A stretch of DNA of 58,487 nt from Chitinophagaceae bacterium (GCA_947380605.1 CANCRO010000004.1:1-58487), one strand, 5' to 3'; shown: positions 44,916 through 53,805, numbered from the stretch's first letter. The notes: generated by a model from the letters alone, not told the origin. A program made the numbers and translations.

Positions 44916-45680
44916 ATGTTATTATTGTTGTTGATTGATGAAAAGCTGACTATCACGCTCGAAAATCTGTTTCATATTTCTACGGGCATATTGGAGGAAA
45001 GGCATGAAAGATCTATTGAGATTAATAATGCGAAGCGTAAGGTATGGTTCTTACATATGGGGGACATGCGATCTAGCGATGGGTTAATTGATTTTGAAAA
45101 TTTAGAGCAAAATGAGGCCGACTTGTTAGAAAATCGTTTGAGAAGAGAGCAAAGGAAAAAGAAATTAAAAACTAACCAAGATGATAGCGGGCTAGAATTA
45201 ATTCCCATAAGTGAAAAGAAACTTATTCAACCTACAGACTATCTTCTTTGTGTAAGAGGAGTTCCTACGGGTTATTCAATGATCAGGTCAATGAATGAAT
45301 TGAAAAATCATCAACAATTTCAAAATTTTATTTCGATAGCTACTCATCATTTCATAGTTTTAAAATTAAGAGAAAACTATTCTAGTATGAATATTAATTA
45401 TGTTCATTTGATATTAGATTCGCTTGTAAGAAATGAATTATTTGAAATGTATAAACAAAAAAAGATTGTTCTTACAAAAGACAAAGCAAATTTAAATAAA
45501 TATCCTCAAAGTGTTATTATTACTGGTATTAAGGAGATTAAGGATATTAAATTAACTATACTTAAGAAGCTTGAAAAACAAAATGAAATGGTTAAGTTGA
45601 ATGAAGAAATAATTGAAGAAACACAAAAAGTAAAAACAAAATCATTAGTTTATTTACGTAGCTTAAATAAATTAAGCTAG
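44916..45680 (+). CDS. Possible HsdS/TRD-like protein
   Basis: From ATG 44916 the protein has 254 residues; an in-frame TTG at 44856 would add an unlikely 20-residue extension. Pieces such as FHISTGILEERHE, DYLLCVRGVPTGYSM, ATHHFIVLKL and NINYVHLILDSLV, followed by a terminal helix (KLTILKKLEKQNEMVKLNEE), resemble one half of a type I restriction S subunit (target-recognition domain plus conserved coiled coil). No HsdM or HsdR is in the window. The match is by pattern and tentative. Confidence 0.4.
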   Translation: MLLLLLIDEKLTITLENLFHISTGILEERHERSIEINNAKRKVWFLHMGDMRSSDGLIDFENLEQNEADLLENRLRREQRKKKLKTNQDDSGLELIPISEKKLIQPTDYLLCVRGVPTGYSMIRSMNELKNHQQFQNFISIATHHFIVLKLRENYSSMNINYVHLILDSLVRNELFEMYKQKKIVLTKDKANLNKYPQSVIITGIKEIKDIKLTILKKLEKQNEMVKLNEEIIEETQKVKTKSLVYLRSLNKLS

Positions 45681-45705
45681 TAGTTTAATAATATAATTTT
45701 TTAAA

Positions 45706-46164
45706 ATGAATAATTTAATTAGCATAGCCTCCGTAGATATTACAAGTGAAGATTCATTCAATCTTTTAAATTCCAATAATCTACATCTGATTTGCACTGC
45801 AAATAAAAAGAATAGTTTTGCAAATCAATTTTTATCAAAATTGGGGGAATCACAAATTAATATTGATAAATATTGCGATATGGTAAATAGTAAATATGAA
45901 CCAGGCTGTTTGTTTCCAAAATATACTTTAACCTTATTTCCTATTTGTAATCAAGAAAGTAAAATTCCGATAGATCAATCTTTACAAAAATTTTATGCCG
46001 ATTGTTTCGAAGCCCAGGAAAAGTACTTTAAGTCAAAATCCATGATTTTTTGCTTCGATGAACATAGTTGGCCTAATTTGAATTTAGTGAAATCAATCTT
46101 AGAGCAAGAGTTAAAAATTCATCAAATGGAAGGTATTGAGACAATTTACTTCTATCCCTTTTAA
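45706..46164 (+). CDS. Unknown 152-residue protein
   Basis: It starts 25 bp after the previous gene, so it is likely co-transcribed. Cytosolic, with CTANKKNSFANQFLSKLGE, CDMVNSKYEPGCLFPKYTLT and a C-terminal IETIYFYPF. No known domain. If the previous gene is a TRD-like protein, this could be its partner; nothing in the sequence proves it. Confidence 0.5.
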   Translation: MNNLISIASVDITSEDSFNLLNSNNLHLICTANKKNSFANQFLSKLGESQINIDKYCDMVNSKYEPGCLFPKYTLTLFPICNQESKIPIDQSLQKFYADCFEAQEKYFKSKSMIFCFDEHSWPNLNLVKSILEQELKIHQMEGIETIYFYPF

Positions 46165-46277
46165 TCTAGATCTTATTAAAATCCTCTCCACATTTCCATA
46201 ATATACTGATTATCAATAAATTAATTAGAAAATAAAGTACATAATTAATATTTTACAATAAAAATATAAAAATATAT

Positions 46278-46307
46278 TTTGAAATATAAAATAAAGTTGT
46301 ATCTTTG
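46278..46307 (+). promoter_or_regulatory. Canonical Bacteroidota promoter
   Basis: TTTG (46278-46281), 18 nt, TATCTTTG (46300-46307) is a textbook -33/-7 pair (TTTG and TAnnTTTG). Transcription should start near 46313-46316, giving a leader of about 120 nt before the ATG at 46435. It probably drives the long gene string from 46435 onward. Confidence 0.75.
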
Positions 46308-46357
46308 CGCTCCCAATCAAGAATTATAGTTGTGTTTCGTTTTCATAGTAGTTGTTA

Positions 46358-46414
46358 ATGACAAAGGGGGTGGTTGTTGTGAGCTTTTTCAGAATAACTA
46401 CCCTCTATTTTTAA
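46358..46414 (+). promoter_or_regulatory. Leader ORF and attenuator-like hairpin
   Basis: ATG 46358 opens an 18-codon leader ORF (MTKGVVVVSFFRITTLYF) ending at TAA 46412-46414. It spans a hairpin of GGGTGGTTGTT (46368-46378) with AATAACTACCC (46393-46403), 11 bp with two G-U pairs, followed by TCTATTTTT. A translated leader over a terminator-like hairpin is the layout of a transcription attenuator. Alternatively it is a ~100-nt small RNA. Function inferred. Confidence 0.45.
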
Positions 46415-46434
46415 CCTTTTAAAAATAATTGCCA

Positions 46435-47097
46435 ATGATTAAGAAATTAGAAATATGTACAAAAAAGCCTAAGCTTCGTCAAGTGATTGTGTTAAATGAA
46501 GTGGAAATAGCAGGTGTTACATACTACCAATTAAAAGGTAAAAGCAAACTTGAGATTCAGTTTCCAAAAAATTTAGTCGAGGCTAACAATTTACCGATCG
46601 AAAATAACAAATTGGGTATAACAGATAGCCTATATAATAGATGGTTAGAAATAACAACAAAAGAGTTATTTCAAAAATACGACGCTTTATTATACACTCA
46701 CTTTGAACAGCTCTTTGACATTAGGGTAAAAATTATTACTAGTAAAAACCTTTACTATGCCATGCCTAGTTGGTTATATTCTGGGGGAGTATTCATTGGA
46801 AGTTTCAGCTATAGTTTAGGATCGCTGTTTAAAAATTGGGAGTCCACAGATGAATTGAAATACAATGGCCATTTGATTATAAAAATTGGGGGATCCGCAT
46901 TAAGTGGTATGAATGTATACACTGCCTGGGACCCAATAAATAATAAGTTAGTTACAGGTAATGTTAATAGAGATGGAATTAATTGGCTGCAATATGTAAA
47001 AGTTTTTCGGAAATTAAGTGGAGAAAAAACGGCGGGTAAAGAATTGAACTTCCTCCAGTTAAAGGAATTAATAAAAACAGTAAACATTAATTTATAA
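46435..47097 (+). CDS. Unknown 220-residue protein
   Basis: ATG 46435 was chosen over the in-frame TTG two codons upstream. Cytosolic, with LRQVIVLNEVEIAGVTYYQL, LIIKIGGSALSGMNVYTAWD and a C-terminal LNFLQLKELIKTV. No family is recognised. It is the first gene behind the promoter at 46278 and its leader hairpin, and 20 bp separate it from the next gene. Confidence 0.55.
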   Translation: MIKKLEICTKKPKLRQVIVLNEVEIAGVTYYQLKGKSKLEIQFPKNLVEANNLPIENNKLGITDSLYNRWLEITTKELFQKYDALLYTHFEQLFDIRVKIITSKNLYYAMPSWLYSGGVFIGSFSYSLGSLFKNWESTDELKYNGHLIIKIGGSALSGMNVYTAWDPINNKLVTGNVNRDGINWLQYVKVFRKLSGEKTAGKELNFLQLKELIKTVNINL

Positions 47098-47117
47098 AAA
47101 ATTAAAATAGAAAAATT

Positions 47118-47564
47118 ATGAATTTAAAACAAGCGTTGAAACGCAAAAACAGACTAATTGGACAAATTACAGAAGAGTTTAAAAAATTGACCCAATACAA
47201 TAGCATAGACGAGGGGAATACTCGCCCTTATTCAGCTAGGGAATCCATGAAAAATTGGATGAGCCTTACCGATGAGTTGATAACACTTAAGTGTGAGATA
47301 CAAATAGCCAACCAACCTGCAAATGAAAAAATATTCAGAATTGCTGAATTAAAAACACAGGCTAAGTTATTAAGGGAGTTGATTTGTACAGATGGAACTT
47401 ATTATTTTTCATCCAAATGGGGTGATGAAAAGCCGATACCTAAAAGTAAAAACGCAGAAATAGGCGTTTTAGAAAGAGATGAATTGGTTAAAAATTTAGA
47501 GTCTCAAATTGAGACATTACAAGATGAAATTGACCAGTTTAACCATGAAACGTTAATTAAATAA
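47118..47564 (+). CDS. Short coiled-coil protein (DUF6847/DIP1984-like)
   Basis: 148 residues, mainly helical. LKQALKRKNRLIGQITEEF, TDELITLKCEIQIANQPANE and KIFRIAELKTQAKLLRELI follow the pattern of the DUF6847/DIP1984 (septicolysin-like) coiled-coil proteins, whose role is unknown. The C-terminus is a second coiled coil (LVKNLESQIETLQDEIDQF). It is 20 bp downstream of the first gene of the string. Family by pattern. Confidence 0.55.
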   Translation: MNLKQALKRKNRLIGQITEEFKKLTQYNSIDEGNTRPYSARESMKNWMSLTDELITLKCEIQIANQPANEKIFRIAELKTQAKLLRELICTDGTYYFSSKWGDEKPIPKSKNAEIGVLERDELVKNLESQIETLQDEIDQFNHETLIK

Positions 47565-47787
47565 AAAAGTTGGGGAAGGAGGGAAAGTAAAGAATATTCG
47601 TGCCAATTTGCACAAACAAATCATCAGCAATGTTCTGATACAGATGAATGATTAAGTATTTAAATTTCAAATTTCATCTTTTAAAATTGTGCTATTCAAA
47701 ACTTAAAACTCAGTTAAGATATTTTTTATTTAAACTCTGACCCCAACCAATTTAAAATTAATTTTTGAAACAATTAAAAAAAATAAA

Positions 47788-48081
47788 ATGAAAAATACAA
47801 ATTGGATAAAAACATGGATGTTTATTTTATCCTTAACAACGTTTATTTTAATACTGCTATTGTATTCGACTGATAAAAGTTATTGTGAATTAGAATTAAA
47901 GGCTCAAAATAAAGTAGACAGTTTAGAAATATTGTCAGATAGTTTGCGAGAAGAAATATTTGATAAGAGTAATGCGATTGTAATGAATGAACTAATTATT
48001 AATGAATTAAGTCAAACAAAAAGATATAAGGATTTGGAAATTGATTTTGAGAAAGAGAAAAACTTAAAAGAATCTGAATAA
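47788..48081 (+). CDS. Single-span membrane protein with coiled coil
   Basis: 97 residues. A transmembrane helix at about 8-27 (WMFILSLTTFILILLLYS) and a charged helical tail (LELKAQNKVDSLEILSDSLR) predicted as coiled coil. The layout is like a small FtsL/LapA-type or phage spanin-like protein, but no family fits. About 220 bp of AT-rich sequence precede it, so it may have its own promoter. Confidence 0.5.
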   Translation: MKNTNWIKTWMFILSLTTFILILLLYSTDKSYCELELKAQNKVDSLEILSDSLREEIFDKSNAIVMNELIINELSQTKRYKDLEIDFEKEKNLKESE

Positions 48082-48150
48082 AAATAAATCATTAGAATTC
48101 AAATTTAAAAAAAATATCAAAAATTAGTTAGGTTTTTTTATTGAAAAATT

Positions 48151-48729
48151 ATGACATTAATTATCCACCCAGAAGATTCAACTACAGATTTTTTGCAACC
48201 TATTTACAGCGATATAAAAGATAAGTCAATAATTAAAGGCGGAATGACCTACGAGCAAGTGAAAAATGAAATCAAAAAACATGATAAAATTATCATAACT
48301 GGTCATGGTATTCACAAGGGATTATTTTCAATGGGGATGTTTTCGAATTTAAAGGAACCTAATTTTATAATCGACAATAGTTTGGCTGATTTATTGAAAC
48401 AAAAGCAAAAAATTATTACTATTTGGTGCTATGCCAAAAATTATATCGAAGCAAATGATATCAACAATTCATTTCATTCTGGAATGTTTTGTAGCGAGGT
48501 TGCTGAGGCAATTTTTTGCGGCTTGAAACGTTTAGTTACCCAGAAAATGGTTGATGAAAGCAATGAATGCTTTGCCGAAGAGTTAGGTAAATTAATACAC
48601 CTAAGTCCAAAGGAGATTTTTGAATCAATGAAGGTAGGTGAATACTCGAAATTGGCTAAACATAATCCAGTTGCACTGTACAATTTTGAACGTTTACACT
48701 ATGATTTTAAACAAAATATCAAAGCATAA
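48151..48729 (+). CDS. Possible caspase-like (clan CD) protein
   Basis: 192 residues. DKIIITGHGIHKGLFSMG has a His (52) after a hydrophobic strand in the HG context, and KQKIITIWCYAKNYIE has Cys93 after a second hydrophobic strand. This is the His-Gly...Cys dyad of clan CD peptidases (caspase, CHAT, gingipain). Other features are FIIDNSLADLL and FHSGMFCSEVAEAI. I recall similar uncharacterised proteins, but peptidase activity is inference. It is 11 bp before the next gene, in one operon. Confidence 0.5.
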   Translation: MTLIIHPEDSTTDFLQPIYSDIKDKSIIKGGMTYEQVKNEIKKHDKIIITGHGIHKGLFSMGMFSNLKEPNFIIDNSLADLLKQKQKIITIWCYAKNYIEANDINNSFHSGMFCSEVAEAIFCGLKRLVTQKMVDESNECFAEELGKLIHLSPKEIFESMKVGEYSKLAKHNPVALYNFERLHYDFKQNIKA

Positions 48730-48740
48730 AATTATTATAT

Positions 48741-49280
48741 ATGAAAAATACAAAGACAACTATAGAATACAAGAAGATTAATAATTCAGTAGAATACTTT
48801 AAAAAGTTCAAACGAGATAACTTATGGAATTTAAAAAAAGAGGAATGGCAAAAGGCATTTAGGTTTCAATTGTTAATACTTAATACCTATTTGGAACACG
48901 GGGCAAGTGAAAAGATGATGAAGTCGTTTATGTACCGTTTAGCATTGGGCTATTGGGGTATACAATGCCAAGGGGAAATAACTTCGGGGATAGTTTCTGC
49001 TGCTACAATTGGCAAGCCAACTTCCCAAACAACTGGTGACCATATTTTTGGAGCTGTGGAAATTGGCAAGACTGTTAAAGAGGCATTTGAGCATCATCAA
49101 CGTGACATTAATTATATGGTAGACACCTGGTTATATGAAAACGTATGGTTATGGATGACCATTAAAGTAACTAAGGATGAGCACAAGTCATCAAATATTA
49201 TTAAAAATGGGCACAGTATTGAGGAAAAAATGGAGATGAAGCATTATAAAAGTGTTTCAGAATTGATGGCAAAATTTTAA
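48741..49280 (+). CDS. Unknown 179-residue protein
   Basis: Helical, aromatic-rich: YFKKFKRDNLWNLKKEEWQK, MYRLALGYWGIQCQGEI, TTGDHIFGAVEIGKTVKEAF and WLYENVWLWMTIKVT. GDHIFG is reminiscent of HNH-type sequences but the remaining HNH residues are not evident, so I do not assign it. It lies 11 bp after the caspase-like gene and 5 bp before the repeat protein, so the three are surely co-transcribed. Confidence 0.55.
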   Translation: MKNTKTTIEYKKINNSVEYFKKFKRDNLWNLKKEEWQKAFRFQLLILNTYLEHGASEKMMKSFMYRLALGYWGIQCQGEITSGIVSAATIGKPTSQTTGDHIFGAVEIGKTVKEAFEHHQRDINYMVDTWLYENVWLWMTIKVTKDEHKSSNIIKNGHSIEEKMEMKHYKSVSELMAKF

Positions 49281-49285
49281 TTTTT

Positions 49286-49810
49286 ATGAAAGGATATTAT
49301 AAAAATTTACATAATAATAAGATTGTAGAAATTAACATGTCATTATTTGAAAAGATTTCTAAAAGTGATATGGCTGAGATATTAAGTGTAAAGAAAATTT
49401 CAAGATCTTATTTTATTTTAAAAATGAATAGGCTGAAAAGTATTCAGTCGGATGTAGCAAAAATGTTGAAAAATTCAAGTTATCATGAAATCCAATTGCA
49501 GTCTTTAGAGAAAGCAGATAATCTTACGCTTACTATTTTAGCAGAATGCAATTCAGCATTGGAAATTGGATTGATAAGCTTGAAAAAGAGTCAAGCTAAA
49601 ATATTAAGCCAAAATAAATCTGCATTGGTTCTAGGTAAGTTGAATAAAATATCTGATTTGGCTGCTAAGGAACTTTCATCTTATCAAGGAAATATTTTGG
49701 AGTTACCAGCTTTAAACAAATTAACTCCAAAGGCATTTGCTTATCTAAATGAATTTAAAGGAGACTTTTTAACTATAGGATCACTTAAAAAAAATCATTT
49801 TAAGCCTTAA
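49286..49810 (+). CDS. LRR-like repeat protein
   Basis: 174 residues with degenerate repeats of about 24 residues: SYHEIQLQSLEKADNLTLTI, SALEIGLISLKKSQAKILSQ, SALVLGKLNKISDLAAKELS and GNILELPALNKLTPKAFAYL. The pattern (L-x-L-x-x-L followed by a helix with A and L and a small-residue turn) is a bacterial leucine-rich-repeat-like solenoid, often used for recognition. No signal peptide. Five bp after the previous gene. Confidence 0.6.
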   Translation: MKGYYKNLHNNKIVEINMSLFEKISKSDMAEILSVKKISRSYFILKMNRLKSIQSDVAKMLKNSSYHEIQLQSLEKADNLTLTILAECNSALEIGLISLKKSQAKILSQNKSALVLGKLNKISDLAAKELSSYQGNILELPALNKLTPKAFAYLNEFKGDFLTIGSLKKNHFKP

Positions 49811-49834
49811 AATTTTTCATAAAAAATAGTCAAC

Positions 49835-50464
49835 TTGGAAAAGTTATTATTGATATTTTCAATTACTTGTTTTGGTATTGCTGCAATAGGTTGCTTGTTT
49901 AAATTGATTGATTACTTATTTGACAAGCCTAATGAAAATAAAGAGGTTATCAATGATTTACCTGTTAATCAACCAACAACTAGACCTTCTATTAATATTG
50001 TATCAGGGCCTATTAGTATTATTTCTAATTTCATTTCCAATGTTCAACAAAGTATTTCAAATAATTACAAGTTAAATACTAGTAAAATTCAATTTTGTAG
50101 AGAAGTAGTTCAATGGACTGGTCCAATATTAAGGGAAAGAGGAGTAAGGTATTTTCCTTCGATCTCTGTAAAATACAATAGTTCACCAAAATATTTTGGA
50201 GTTTACACCTCTTCCACCAATTCAATTACAGTCTATCTTAAAAATCATAAAGGAGACTTATCTGAAATATGTTCTACAGTTTTACATGAAGTAATGCATC
50301 ATATTCAATCTAAAAAAGATCGAGAGTTTAAAAAATTACTCAACTATAAAAAATATGGGTATTATAATAATAGAATCGAAGTAGAAGCACGTGCTTTTGA
50401 AAAACAGTATTGTCAACTTTGTATGATAGATTTATGCAAGAAGGGTATTATATCTAAATGTTAA
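49835..50464 (+). CDS. Membrane-anchored zinc metalloprotease-like protein (HEVMH)
   Basis: 209 residues starting at TTG 49835, where a membrane helix begins at once (LLLIFSITCFGIAAIGCLF). The catalytic-looking helix STVLHEVMHHIQSKKD (HEVMH at 151-155) fits the HExxH zinc motif. A downstream Glu in RIEVEARAFEKQYC could be the third ligand, as in gluzincin-like families. It would act facing the cytoplasm or periplasm depending on topology. It ends 9 nt before the DnaB-like gene. Confidence 0.65.
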   Translation: MEKLLLIFSITCFGIAAIGCLFKLIDYLFDKPNENKEVINDLPVNQPTTRPSINIVSGPISIISNFISNVQQSISNNYKLNTSKIQFCREVVQWTGPILRERGVRYFPSISVKYNSSPKYFGVYTSSTNSITVYLKNHKGDLSEICSTVLHEVMHHIQSKKDREFKKLLNYKKYGYYNNRIEVEARAFEKQYCQLCMIDLCKKGIISKC

Positions 50465-50473
50465 TTGAAAATT

Positions 50474-51367
50474 ATGAATTATAGAAAGACAAGTGATTTA
50501 TTAAAATGCGAGCTAGAGAACATTGAAAATCGTAAATCAAAACGAGGCATTGGAGTGAGTACAGGTTATTTAGACTTAGATATAGCATTAGGTGGAAAGG
50601 GATTTGAGCCAGGCAAATTATATACTTTGGCAGGTAGACCTTCAATGGGAAAATCCGCTCTCAGTATGAATTTCGTTTACAATTTAATACCTGAACTATC
50701 CGAAAATGAAGTTGTTGTATTCATTAGTTCGCATGATAGTGAGGTAGTACAAATGCAGCGATTGTTGTCTATAGGATTACAGTTAAATATGAAAAATATT
50801 CAGTTGGGCGAACTATCTGAATTTGAAGCTAGTTTATTAAATAATCATTCATTTTTAGAAACACTCAATCAAGATAAAATAATTTTAATTGAATCTGCTC
50901 AATCAACCTTTGATGAAGTTAAAGACCTATTGAAAATTTTATCTGACAATGGCAAGAAAGTCAAATTATTAGTGCTCGACACTATTCAATCATTTCAAAC
51001 TCCCCATACTAAAAATAGAGAGGAGGGTATAAAAGAATTAATACAAGACCTTAAGATTTTAGCAATAGAAAATGAAATGGCATCGCTCATTACAAGTGAC
51101 GTAAGTAGAAAAGTAGAATATAGGCGAGATAATAAAATTCCTACAATTGACGATATGAAAGTATCGAGGCATATTGGTTATCAATCTGATTTTTGTTTTG
51201 TACTTGTTCGGCCGGAATATTATGAAGTGCCAGGAGATGATGTAAACTCTACCGAAGCTCATATAGTAATCAGAAAAAATATTTACGGACCATTGACTAC
51301 CGTCATATTAGAAACAGATATGGAAAAGCAATTATTCAAATCTGCTCAAATTTTTCAATCTATCTAA
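50474..51367 (+). CDS. DnaB-like RecA-fold ATPase
   Basis: ATG 50474 is preferred over the in-frame TTG three codons upstream. 297 residues: GVSTGYLDLDIALGGKGFEP, Walker A GRPSMGKSA (54-62), VFISSHDSEVVQMQRLLSIG, Walker B-like VKLLVLDTIQSF and the C-terminal QSDFCFVLVRPEYY. This is the C-terminal ATPase domain of replicative helicase DnaB without its N-terminal domain. Truncated DnaB-like proteins occur on phages and in accessory loci; here it ends a string with a caspase-like protein and a protease. Confidence 0.75.
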   Translation: MNYRKTSDLLKCELENIENRKSKRGIGVSTGYLDLDIALGGKGFEPGKLYTLAGRPSMGKSALSMNFVYNLIPELSENEVVVFISSHDSEVVQMQRLLSIGLQLNMKNIQLGELSEFEASLLNNHSFLETLNQDKIILIESAQSTFDEVKDLLKILSDNGKKVKLLVLDTIQSFQTPHTKNREEGIKELIQDLKILAIENEMASLITSDVSRKVEYRRDNKIPTIDDMKVSRHIGYQSDFCFVLVRPEYYEVPGDDVNSTEAHIVIRKNIYGPLTTVILETDMEKQLFKSAQIFQSI

Positions 51368-51525
51368 TTATATATGATGGAGGAAGCGTTGTATTTTGAG
51401 ATATAGGGGGATTTAATGAAAACCAATTCTCTAGAAGGCTTTAATAAATCTAAAAAGATTTTTCATGTATAAGAGTCATCAACCTAATCACTAAATATTG
51501 ATAATTTTTTACATTAAAATTAGTT

Positions 51526-51870
51526 ATGAATAATATAGAAGATAATCGAAAATCGGTTACAGCATTGTCTATGAGAGATGATGATCAAATACCTGAGCTA
51601 TTTGTTAAATGTGAATGTGCTGAAGAGGCTTTAGAAATATCGTATTATGATGACGATAAAACATTTTACGTTGCATTCTGGGGTACTGGAAGGAGAAACG
51701 TTTCTTTAGTCCCCTGGAGGAAGAGAATCCGAATGATTTGGAAAATTCTTAGAGGTATAGATCTTTATGCTGATATGGTAGTTCTCGATCATAAGAGAGC
51801 TAAACAAACAGCCGATTTTATTAACGAAATACTAGATAAAGCAGAATCAAGTAATAACATTGATAATTAA
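51526..51870 (+). CDS. Unknown 114-residue protein (phage/plasmid-type)
   Basis: Acidic ends and a compact middle, FYVAFWGTGRRNVSLVPWRK then RIRMIWKILRGIDLYADMVV, and AKQTADFINEILDK. A WRKRIRMIWKIL-type helix occurs in small hypothetical proteins of phages and mobile elements; no function is known. It stands alone, about 160 bp from its neighbours. Confidence 0.5.
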   Translation: MNNIEDNRKSVTALSMRDDDQIPELFVKCECAEEALEISYYDDDKTFYVAFWGTGRRNVSLVPWRKRIRMIWKILRGIDLYADMVVLDHKRAKQTADFINEILDKAESSNNIDN

Positions 51871-51939
51871 AAGTATGTTGAAGAGTGAAAAGTAAACTTT
51901 GTAAACTTAATCACTAATCTGAAAACTAATACTCTAATA

Positions 51940-52146
51940 ATGTGTAAGGCGCTAAGTTTAATACTAATGATCGTCCTAATGACATCATGCAACCCATATA
52001 TGCATATTGGTCGAGCAGCCATGCGAAAGTATAATCTATCTCAAAATAAATATACGCCAAACAACCCATATACAAACTATAGGATGACTAAACCCAAAAA
52101 GCAAAGGGAACATAGATTCTTATTTTGGCTGTGGAGAAATATATAA
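51940..52146 (+). CDS. Small lipoprotein
   Basis: 68 residues: MCKALSLILMIVLMTSC is a lipoprotein signal with lipobox MTSC. A basic 50-residue tail follows (NKYTPNNPYTNYRMTKPKK) ending in an aromatic LFWLWRNI. It is likely anchored to the periplasmic leaflet. No family is recognised; it resembles the many short Bacteroidota lipoproteins. Confidence 0.55.
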   Translation: MCKALSLILMIVLMTSCNPYMHIGRAAMRKYNLSQNKYTPNNPYTNYRMTKPKKQREHRFLFWLWRNI

Positions 52147-52434
52147 TATGAAAAGCAATAAAGAGGTAATGGAATATCTATATCCTTAAACAATACGTAA
52201 TTATATTATTGGAAATCTGCCAATTTGTATTTAGATGTCTAGGGTTTATTTCAAATGATTAGTCAATATAAAAACAAAACTAAAATAATTTAATCCCTTT
52301 AAATACTCTTATCAAAGTATTTACTTTCCTTTTTTGTTAGCATTTAGTTAAACTCTTTCTCATTTTATTCTGTCTGAGTAATAAATCAGATAAGTCTTCG
52401 TTATCTATTGATTAATCTATCAAACCCTTTTATA

Positions 52435-53805
52435 ATGCTTAGATATTTTGCTGTCCTATTATTTCTGTTTTTTATTGGAGCTAGTCCAAGACAAATTAAA
52501 CCTACCGAATCTTTTCCAGCAATCGAGTCAGAATTTCCTCTATTATGGAAAACTAAAATGGGCTGTGCTAGTTTTCGAACCAACATTATCGTAAATAAAG
52601 ATGAATTAATTATCGGATCTAATGGTAGTGGCTTTATGGATTATAATATTTTCGATAAACAATCAGGCGTCTATAGGATTAATCGTGTTTCAGGCCGTAT
52701 TAATAAATTAATTGCCAATCAATCATTTGGTGATATGGATGTAAATGGTGTGTTGCAGTTAGATAATAAATTGTATTTCGGAAATGATAATGAAGAGTTT
52801 TTGTGTACTAGTATGGATGGGAATATTATATTTAGAAATTCAACTTCTGGTGATATAGAGCATGAGCCTGTATTAATAAATAATAATGGAACACCCGCTA
52901 TTGTATACGCATCTGAAAGAGGTGAAATCAGAGCCATCTCTCCTTCAACAGGAATTACTATTTGGTCTTATTATACACCTGATTATACAGGATGGAAGCC
53001 TGGGGACAATCGTATAATTTTTAAGATTGGTTCCTATTTTTCTAATACGAGTTCTTTTTTTACTAAACCACTTCTTATAGATATTAATAAGGATGGTGTA
53101 ATGGATTTAGTTTATCTAACCTATGATAATAAATTATATGCTATTAATGGTGCTAACGGACATTTATTATGGTTGCTGAATAGTGATTGTAAGATGAATT
53201 ATATGTTTACTATTGTCGGAAATGCAGATCAAAAGAAAATCCAGATGATATCCTCTGAAATTGATTCAGCGCAAACATATAGTAGCCATTTACTAACCAT
53301 TGACCTGAGAGGTAAAATAGTTAAATCTGAAAAATTAAACAGCGGTTATGAATATTATGATGCCAATAGTCTAAATGCTATTCCTTTTACAAATGGAAGC
53401 GCTATTATGTGTACAAGAAATGAATTGTTAATTAGTGATGGGAAGAAGAACTACAAATCAATTGATCGAACTATTGAATATTTAAGGAAGGAGTATTTTT
53501 CAGACAGTATAGTGAAAGATATTAGAAATAGTAGAGATGCTACACTTGGAGATAAAGTATTTACTTATGAAGGAAGTAAAAAAACTGTAATCGTCTTGAA
53601 TCAATGGGACGTTACTGAAGAAAGCACTGGTTTTATAGAATTAGTTTCACTAGATCAAGAAAAAGTAATAAAGAAATTTAAAATAAACTCTTATAGCGAA
53701 ATGCCTCCAGTTATCTGTGATGTCAATAAAGATGGATATTTAGATCTGCTGATAAATAGTAAAGACGGTTTTCTTTACTGCTATAATTTAAAAGTGAAGG
53801 AATAA
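52435..53805 (+). CDS. Exported beta-propeller (PQQ/FG-GAP-like) protein
   Basis: ATG 52435 gives a signal peptide (LRYFAVLLFLFFIGASP); the in-frame TTG 27 nt upstream would only extend it. The mature protein has repeated blades: YRINRVSGRINKLIA, IRAISPSTGITIWSYYTPD, LIDINKDGVMDLVYLTYDN, LYAINGANGHLLWLL and CDVNKDGYLDLLINSKDGFL. The DxNKDGxxD segments are FG-GAP-like calcium sites and the xxWx ends are PQQ-propeller-like. It is probably an outer-surface or periplasmic ligand- or scaffold-binding propeller. Confidence 0.75.
   Translation: MLRYFAVLLFLFFIGASPRQIKPTESFPAIESEFPLLWKTKMGCASFRTNIIVNKDELIIGSNGSGFMDYNIFDKQSGVYRINRVSGRINKLIANQSFGDMDVNGVLQLDNKLYFGNDNEEFLCTSMDGNIIFRNSTSGDIEHEPVLINNNGTPAIVYASERGEIRAISPSTGITIWSYYTPDYTGWKPGDNRIIFKIGSYFSNTSSFFTKPLLIDINKDGVMDLVYLTYDNKLYAINGANGHLLWLLNSDCKMNYMFTIVGNADQKKIQMISSEIDSAQTYSSHLLTIDLRGKIVKSEKLNSGYEYYDANSLNAIPFTNGSAIMCTRNELLISDGKKNYKSIDRTIEYLRKEYFSDSIVKDIRNSRDATLGDKVFTYEGSKKTVIVLNQWDVTEESTGFIELVSLDQEKVIKKFKINSYSEMPPVICDVNKDGYLDLLINSKDGFLYCYNLKVKE

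Noticed and set aside
46429..46434. TTG starts a few codons upstream of ATG at 46435, 50474, 52435 and 44916
   Set aside because: In each case the ATG gives a more natural N-terminus (often a signal peptide). TTG was kept only at 49835 and 56009, where no ATG alternative fits.
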